Made by a program: the position numbers and the translations under genes. Below the pieces are notes generated by a model. It saw only the letters and a list, made by a program, of their open reading frames with translations. It searched no databases and was not told the DNA's origin. From Magnetospirillum fulvum MGU-K5 (GTDB lineage: Bacteria; Pseudomonadota; Alphaproteobacteria; Rhodospirillales; Magnetospirillaceae): a stretch of 64,000 bases of DNA. The stretch spans positions 55,087-119,086 of the forward strand of contig NZ_AQPH01000002.1 of NCBI RefSeq assembly GCF_000442515.1. Reading direction: 5' to 3'. Shown piece after piece: positions 59,059 to 64,000 of the stretch. Positions within the stretch are counted from its first letter, which is position 1. The number at the start of each line of letters is the position of its first letter.

Positions 59059-59155
59059 TCTGATATCCCCCACCGCGATCAGCCCCAGATTCCCCCTACC
59101 TGCGCTTGGGATTGCCACGCTATAACGACGCCCAAATCAAGCGACGGAGCGGACG

Positions 59156-60364
59156 ATGTCTGAAACGCAAGGCCATTCGGGACTGACGACCGTCTTTGTC
59201 GCCACCGCTTTCCTAACCCCGGTGATCGCGGCAACCGCGCCTAAGGGGGTGGCCCCGCTGTTCGTTCTGTTCGCCCTGACCGCGATCGGCCTGTTCCGCC
59301 GCGCCACCGGAGCGTGGCCCCGACCCGACCGCCCCATTGCCGCGATCCTGGCCGCGCTGATCCTGTTCGGCGCGGCCAGCCTGAACTGGACCGCCGGACT
59401 TCCCGCCGATGCCGTGACCTGGATCGTTCAGACCGCCCCGGTGTTCGGACTGGGCGTTCTGCTGCTGCCCACCGCACAGCGGATCAAGGCTCCCGGCCGC
59501 CGCCGGATCGGGCTGGCCCTGCTGGCCGGATGTCTGCTCGCCCTTGTCCTTTATATTCTCGAGCGCGTAGGGCTCAACCGCCAGATCCAACCCGGCCTGG
59601 TCGCCGCCGCCCTGCTGCTGTGGCCGGTGCTGGCCGTCGTCCCCCGCCCCCGCCTGATCGGGCTCGGCCTGATCCTGGCGGTGCTGGTAACCTCGGTGAA
59701 GTTCGGCAGTCTGGCGGCGGTCGTCGCGGTGCTGTTCGGTGGCGCGGTTGCCGTGCTGGCCCGTCTCGCCCCCCGAGCCACCCCCGCGATTCTGGGCTCG
59801 GTGTTCGTCGCCTGGGCTCTGATCGCCCCCGTCGCCGCCACCCACATCCCCGATCCCGAGACCGCCGCCCGCAATGTTCCGATGATCGCCAATTCGACGC
59901 TGCACCGGCTGGCGATCTATCACGGCGTCGGCGATCTGATCGTTCAGACTCCGATCCTCGGCCACGGCGCCAATTCCGCCCGAGGCATCCCCGAAGGACA
60001 GAACCGAATCGATTTTGAGTTCATGGTCGGCGAAAAACCCTACGCAGCCCACACCGAACTGATCCCGCTGCACCCGCATAACGCCGTGCTTCAGGTCTGG
60101 CTGGAACTTGGGCTGGTCGGGATTCTGCTGACCTGCGCCCTGATTGTCCTGGTTCTGCGCGCGATCGTCAGAGCCACCGAGGGAACCGGTCGAGTAGTGG
60201 CACTGGCGTCCTTCGCCGCCGTGTTCGCGGTGCTGAATGTCAGTTTCGGCGCGTGGCAAAGCTGGTGGCTGTGCCTGATGCTGATCCTCGCCACCTTGGG
60301 CCAAGCGACCCTGGCCCGGCCACAGCCACCCCAGGGCTTGGGTCCGTCCGCGACTTCATGTTAA
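59156..60364 (+). CDS. O-antigen ligase-like membrane protein (Wzy_C family)
   Basis: The 402-residue protein has about ten membrane helices and a periplasmic loop. The loop has the Wzy_C/WaaL signature HTELIPLHPHNAVLQVWLELGLVGILL, containing the conserved histidines, and GHGANSARGIPEGQ. Such proteins join O-antigen to lipid A-core or polymerise glycans. It heads a cell-surface cluster with three glycosyltransferases. Divergent from rimP. Confidence 0.85.
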   Translation: MSETQGHSGLTTVFVATAFLTPVIAATAPKGVAPLFVLFALTAIGLFRRATGAWPRPDRPIAAILAALILFGAASLNWTAGLPADAVTWIVQTAPVFGLGVLLLPTAQRIKAPGRRRIGLALLAGCLLALVLYILERVGLNRQIQPGLVAAALLLWPVLAVVPRPRLIGLGLILAVLVTSVKFGSLAAVVAVLFGGAVAVLARLAPRATPAILGSVFVAWALIAPVAATHIPDPETAARNVPMIANSTLHRLAIYHGVGDLIVQTPILGHGANSARGIPEGQNRIDFEFMVGEKPYAAHTELIPLHPHNAVLQVWLELGLVGILLTCALIVLVLRAIVRATEGTGRVVALASFAAVFAVLNVSFGAWQSWWLCLMLILATLGQATLARPQPPQGLGPSATSC

Positions 60365-60461
60365 GAAGCAGGCGTTCTAGCCACCGCAGGTTCGCCATGT
60401 CCGGTCGAGGAAATATCCGCCGCGTCCTCCCCAACCGCGTGTGGTTGCAGGAGAGCGGGCG

Positions 60462-61595
60462 ATGAAGCTGCACCGCCTGACCGATCCGTTGACCAACCTG
60501 GAACGGCGGCTGACCCGCCGCGCCTCCCCGGCGTCGGGGGTGCTGCTGATTTCGGCGGGCGGACTGGGCGACACCGTGCTGTTCGCGCTGGTGGCCGAGC
60601 GTTTTGCGGCACTGGCCCAGCCGGGTGAGACGGTGACCGTGCTGCTGCGCGGCAACGCCGCCGAGATGGCCTTTCTGTTGCCGCCCTCGTTCGAGGTCCT
60701 GCCGGTCGATTTCACCGCCCTGCGCCATCCGGCCCGGCGGCGGACGATTCTGGCCGACCTCTACCGCCGTCATTTCCGGCTGGTGATCTCGACCGATTTC
60801 CAGCGCCACCCCGATCTCGACGAAGCGTTGGCTTTCGCCTGCGCAGCGCCCGAGCGGGCCGCGATGGTTCCCCGCCCCTGGGCCAAGTACCAGAAGCGAC
60901 TGAACGCCAATTCCAGACGCTGGGGCCGTCTGATCGAGACCGGACCGGAAAAGCTCGACAACAAGCTGCTGCGTTGGGCCTTGTTCGCCGATGCCCTGAC
61001 CGGGCAAAGCCTGCCCGCGCCCCGCGTCACCCTGCCGCCCGAGCGTCTGGCCGGACTGGCCCCGCCCGACCCGGCCACCGCCCAGACTCCCACTCTGGTG
61101 ATCCAGCCCTTCTCGGCGGTGCGCGGCAAGCAAAGCCCGCCCGATTTGTTCGCCCGCATCATCCAAAGCCTGCCCCCGGAATGGCGGGTGCGGATTTCCG
61201 GCCATCCGTCGGACTTTGACCGCTGCCCCGAATACCGCCCGCTGCTCGATCTGCCGGGAGTCAGGTTCGAGCCGGTCTCGTTCGCCCAACTGGTCGGAGT
61301 ACTGCGGGCGGCGCGATTGGTGGTCTCGGTCGATACCGGCTGCATGCATCTCGCCGCCGCGCTGGGGGTGCCGACCTTGTGTCTGGCCAGCGCCGCCTAT
61401 GTCGGCGGCAACATCCCCTATGTCGAGGCGCTGGGGCCGACCTCGGTACGGTTCATCTGGACCCCGATGGCCTGTCAGGGCTGTCTGGGCGATTGTCGCC
61501 GCCCCGCCGTCGAGTCAATGTATCCTTGTGTCGCCGCCCTTTCTGCCGACGCTGTGTTGCAGGCGGTCGCCGACATGACGGAGATCCCGCGATGA
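60462..61595 (+). CDS. glycosyltransferase family 9 protein, first of three
   Basis: The 377-residue GT-B enzyme has the heptosyltransferase-family features LLISAGGLGDTVLFALVAERFA, VIQPFSAVRGKQ and LVVSVDTGCMHLAAALGVPTLCL (ADP-sugar site). It also has a cysteine-rich C-terminal motif (MACQGCLGDC...MYPCV). CAGGAGAG precedes the ATG. It probably adds heptose or a related sugar to lipopolysaccharide core. It overlaps the next gene by 4 bases. Confidence 0.85.
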   Translation: MKLHRLTDPLTNLERRLTRRASPASGVLLISAGGLGDTVLFALVAERFAALAQPGETVTVLLRGNAAEMAFLLPPSFEVLPVDFTALRHPARRRTILADLYRRHFRLVISTDFQRHPDLDEALAFACAAPERAAMVPRPWAKYQKRLNANSRRWGRLIETGPEKLDNKLLRWALFADALTGQSLPAPRVTLPPERLAGLAPPDPATAQTPTLVIQPFSAVRGKQSPPDLFARIIQSLPPEWRVRISGHPSDFDRCPEYRPLLDLPGVRFEPVSFAQLVGVLRAARLVVSVDTGCMHLAAALGVPTLCLASAAYVGGNIPYVEALGPTSVRFIWTPMACQGCLGDCRRPAVESMYPCVAALSADAVLQAVADMTEIPR

Positions 61596-62710
61596 AGCTT
61601 GCTCCGCTGCTCGACCCGCTGCTGGGGCTCCTGCTGCGCCGCAGACAGCGCCGCCGCCGGGCCGAGGGCGTGTTGCTGGTCAGCTCGCGCGGACCGGCCG
61701 AGATGGTGTTCCTCTCGGCGGTGCTGGCCCGCTTCATGCGGCTGGGACGGCTGGGGGAAAACGTCACCTTGCTGTGTCGGCCCGACGCCGCCGGGATGGC
61801 CTTTCTGTTTCCCCGGCTGCTGCGGCTGCGCCGGATCGAGTTCGAGCGGCTGGACGAGATCGGCTATCGCTGGAAGAGCTTCGCCGATCTCCACGCCCAG
61901 CATTACCGGCTGATCGTCTCGCTCGATTACATCCGGGTCCATGACCGCGACGAGGCGTTGATCGTCGCCGCCGACCCGGCCGAGACCGCCGGGATGATGC
62001 CGCCGCAATTGAAGCGCAATTTCGAGCAGCGCCGCGACGACAGTGAAAAGGTGTTCGACATCCTGTTCGAGTCCGGCCCGGTGCGCCAAGACAAGATCGT
62101 CCGCTGGTCGAAATTCGCCGACGCGATCCTGGACGACCGCCAGCCGCCCGAACTGGCCCTGCTGCCCGATGGGCAGTTGCCGCCCGCCGAACGGATGACC
62201 GACACCATCGTGTTCTTCCCCTTTTCCGGGGTGCGACAACGGATGCTGCCCGCCGATAGCTGGCGGCGGCTGGCCGAGGTGATCCCGTCGCACTGGCGCA
62301 TTCTGGTCGCCGGGCATCGCAGCGATTTCGACCATCATCCGGCGATCATGAGCCTGCTGGCCCGTCCCAATGTCGCGATCGAGACCGGCGGGTTCGACCG
62401 GCTGGCCTCGGTGCTGATGGGGGCGCGGATGGCGATCGGGGTCGATACCGCCGGGCTGCATCTCGCGGTGCTGCTCGGTACGCCGACCCTGTGCCTGGCC
62501 AGTGCCGCCTTTGTCGGCGCCGGGGTGCCCTATGACGAGCGGGTCGCCCCGGAAAATGTTCGTTTCATCCACGTCCCGATGCCCTGTCAGGGCTGCCTGG
62601 GCCGCTGCAAATTCCCTCTGATCGACGGCATGTATCCGTGTGTCGCCGATCTCGATATCGAGCCGGTGATCGCCACCATCGGCGAGACCGTGACGCGCGG
62701 AGCGATCTGA
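61592..62710 (+). CDS. glycosyltransferase family 9 protein, second of three
   Basis: The 372-residue protein is clearly related to its upstream neighbour: VLLVSSRGPAEMVFLSAVLARFM, FFPFSGVRQRMLP, MAIGVDTAGLHLAVLLGTPTLCL and MPCQGCLGRC...MYPCV. The Gly-Asp of the usual GDxL N-terminal loop is GPAEM here, so donor or acceptor use may differ. It uses the ATG of an ATGA junction. Confidence 0.83.
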   Translation: MKLAPLLDPLLGLLLRRRQRRRRAEGVLLVSSRGPAEMVFLSAVLARFMRLGRLGENVTLLCRPDAAGMAFLFPRLLRLRRIEFERLDEIGYRWKSFADLHAQHYRLIVSLDYIRVHDRDEALIVAADPAETAGMMPPQLKRNFEQRRDDSEKVFDILFESGPVRQDKIVRWSKFADAILDDRQPPELALLPDGQLPPAERMTDTIVFFPFSGVRQRMLPADSWRRLAEVIPSHWRILVAGHRSDFDHHPAIMSLLARPNVAIETGGFDRLASVLMGARMAIGVDTAGLHLAVLLGTPTLCLASAAFVGAGVPYDERVAPENVRFIHVPMPCQGCLGRCKFPLIDGMYPCVADLDIEPVIATIGETVTRGAI

Positions 62711-62714
62711 TCCC

Positions 62715-63884
62715 ATGGGCTGGTTTTCGAGTGTGTTTCCGCGCGGGATGCGCCGCCGCTGGTGGCTGTTTCGTCCGATTGATGCCCTGGTGGCGCTGTG
62801 GCCGAGCCGGTCGCCCCGGCATGGGCTGCTGGTGGTGCGGATGGACGGAATCGGCGACATGGTGATGGCGCGGGCCGCGCTGGAGCATTACCCCGCCGCG
62901 TTTGGCGTCGACCGAACCGAGATCACCCTGCTCGGCTGCCATTCCTGGCGCGGGCTGGCGGCCGAAATGTTCCCCGGCATCCGCGTCGTCACCATCGACG
63001 AGCACGCTTTCGAGAAGAAGTGGTTGTACCGCCTGAAAATCGCGCTGTGGGTCCGCCGCCAGGGCTTCGCGATCGCCGTCTGTGACATGTTCATGCGCAA
63101 GACCCTGACCGCCGATTCCCTGGTCTGGGCCAGCCGCGCGCCCAGCCGGATCGTCGCCCAGCCCTTCATTACCGACCGCACCCGCGCCGAATATGGCTGG
63201 TATCTCGCCCACGCCACCCGGGTCATCGACACCGGCCCCTATCCAACGCATGAGGGAGTGCGCCACTTCGCCTTCCTCGATGCGGTCACCGGGCGGCACC
63301 ACCCGCCCGAGACAATCCGCACCCCCTGGCGCGAGAAGCTCCCTGCCCTGGCCAGCGACGCCACCGCAGCACCCTATGTCGTGATCAATTTCGGCTCGAA
63401 CGAACCGGGGCGGCGCTGGCCGTTCGAGTCATTTCTTGCCGTCGCCCGCCGCTGTCTCGAGGCCGGTCTGCGCGTCGTCTTCGTCGGAGCGGGACAGGAA
63501 GCCTTTGCCAAGCCCGCGATTGCCGCCCTGGCCCATCCCGGCGCGATCGACACGATCGGCACCCTGTCTCTGTCCGATTTGATCGACGTGATGAAGCACG
63601 CGGCCTGCGTCGTCAGCAACGATACCGGCCCCGGCCATCTGGCCCTGGGCGTCGGCGCGCCGACGGTGCTGTTGATCGGCGGCGGCCATTTCGGTTGCTT
63701 CGTTCCCTATCCCGAGGCGGTGCGGCCCGATGGCGCTGCGTTCCTGTCGGTCGAGATGGAGTGTTATCACTGCCTGTGGCGCTGTCCCAAGCGGGCGACG
63801 CCGGACGACGCCTTCCCCTGCGTCGCCGCGATCGCCCCCGAGACGGTGTGGCAGGCGGTGCAAGAGCGGACAAAACGAGTTTAG
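62715..63884 (+). CDS. glycosyltransferase family 9 protein, third of three
   Basis: The 389-residue protein has the classical heptosyltransferase pattern: LLVVRMDGIGDMVMARAALEHY, VINFGSNEPGRRWPFESFLAVA and ACVVSNDTGPGHLALGVGAPTVLLIGGGHFG. A C-terminal MECYHCLWRC...FPCV repeats the cysteine motif. It is the most canonical of the three and starts 4 bases after the previous stop. Confidence 0.87.
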   Translation: MGWFSSVFPRGMRRRWWLFRPIDALVALWPSRSPRHGLLVVRMDGIGDMVMARAALEHYPAAFGVDRTEITLLGCHSWRGLAAEMFPGIRVVTIDEHAFEKKWLYRLKIALWVRRQGFAIAVCDMFMRKTLTADSLVWASRAPSRIVAQPFITDRTRAEYGWYLAHATRVIDTGPYPTHEGVRHFAFLDAVTGRHHPPETIRTPWREKLPALASDATAAPYVVINFGSNEPGRRWPFESFLAVARRCLEAGLRVVFVGAGQEAFAKPAIAALAHPGAIDTIGTLSLSDLIDVMKHAACVVSNDTGPGHLALGVGAPTVLLIGGGHFGCFVPYPEAVRPDGAAFLSVEMECYHCLWRCPKRATPDDAFPCVAAIAPETVWQAVQERTKRV

Positions 63885-63911
63885 GAGAGTGCGGAGACCC
63901 TCCGCTTCGCG

Positions 63912-63961
63912 GCAGGGTTACCACCCTGACCCGTTCGGAGGCAAAAGCCCCCGAACCCCCC
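63912..63961 (-). repeat. two-hairpin interspersed repeat, copy 5
   Basis: On the minus strand: stem TTCGGGGGC/GCCTCCGAA with TTTT loop, CGGGTC spacer, stem AGGGT/ACCCT. The last ~40 bases of the window beyond it show no feature. Confidence 0.65.
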
Positions 63962-64000
63962 GTTTTTATATCGATGATTTAAAAATGAAGGGTTCGGGAA

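Noticed and set aside
58986..59155. tRNA-fMet (metY) before rimP, as in enterobacteria
   Set aside because: No T-loop GTTCGAATC-type sequence or cloverleaf could be found in the leader.
59156..63884. Phage or capsule island signs in the surface-glycan cluster
   Set aside because: Codon usage and GC content look like the rest of the window, and no integrase or att repeat was seen.

Overview
The window is GC-rich DNA from an alphaproteobacterium, most likely a Rhodospirillales purple non-sulfur or magnetospirillum-like bacterium. The evidence is nifHDK with a divergent draT-draG pair (ADP-ribosylation control of nitrogenase), cytochrome c', modD, a flagellar fliO-fliP block, queuosine genes and the rimP-nusA-ylxR-infB-rbfA-truB-rpsO-pnp order. 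This placement rests on gene content and remembered family sequences, not on a search. No rRNA, tRNA, CRISPR array, phage or intact insertion sequence was seen.

Layout. 1-3.6 kb: a truncated radical-SAM/TPR protein, a small flagellar rod-like protein, an acyl-carrier-like protein, an EF-hand poly-serine protein and a small unknown. 3.6-7.4 kb: queA-tgt, an outer-membrane barrel, lipB and a nif-type DUF683 protein. 7.5-9.3 kb: flagellar export genes ending in a frameshifted fliP. 9.3-11.6 kb: a deacetylase-like protein, a frameshifted rutE-like nitroreductase and dsbB. 11.6-15.6 kb: a methionine ABC transporter operon with an embedded PaaK-type CoA ligase. 16.4-25.9 kb: two consecutive blocks for sulfate uptake (sbp-cysTWA) and sulfate assimilation (siroheme reductase, cysH, cysD, cysNC). 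26-31 kb: an OmpA lipoprotein, a Cys/His/Met-rich pair, guaB and small proteins. 30.6-35.6 kb: an RND efflux pair and a pseudouridine synthase. 35.7-44.3 kb: a fluoride exporter pair, modD, the draT-draG-ArsC-like operon and nifHDK. 44.3-49 kb: an enoyl-CoA hydratase, mutM, cytochrome c', icd and a bPH2 protein. 49.4-58.9 kb: the long translation/RNA-decay operon on the minus strand. 59.2-63.9 kb: an O-antigen-ligase-like protein and three tandem family-9 glycosyltransferases.

How it fits together. The nif region is a textbook NifA/sigma-54 unit: two TGT-N10-ACA activator sites, an IHF-type site and a GG-N10-GC promoter lie between draT and nifH. Molybdenum (modD), DraT/DraG and the ArsC-like nitrogenase-associated protein support nitrogenase. 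Sulfate uptake plus APS reduction supplies sulfide for Fe-S cluster and methionine synthesis.

The most unusual signals are non-coding. One is a three-copy structured element with covarying stems, placed each time between two convergent genes and starting at or within about 10 bases of the upstream gene's stop codon. A second is a five-copy two-hairpin repeat with compensatory stem changes. A third is a TA-flanked MITE-like element that supplies a stop codon. Two genes, fliP and the rutE-like gene, are broken by one-base homopolymer differences, so raw-read error must be excluded before biology is read into them.
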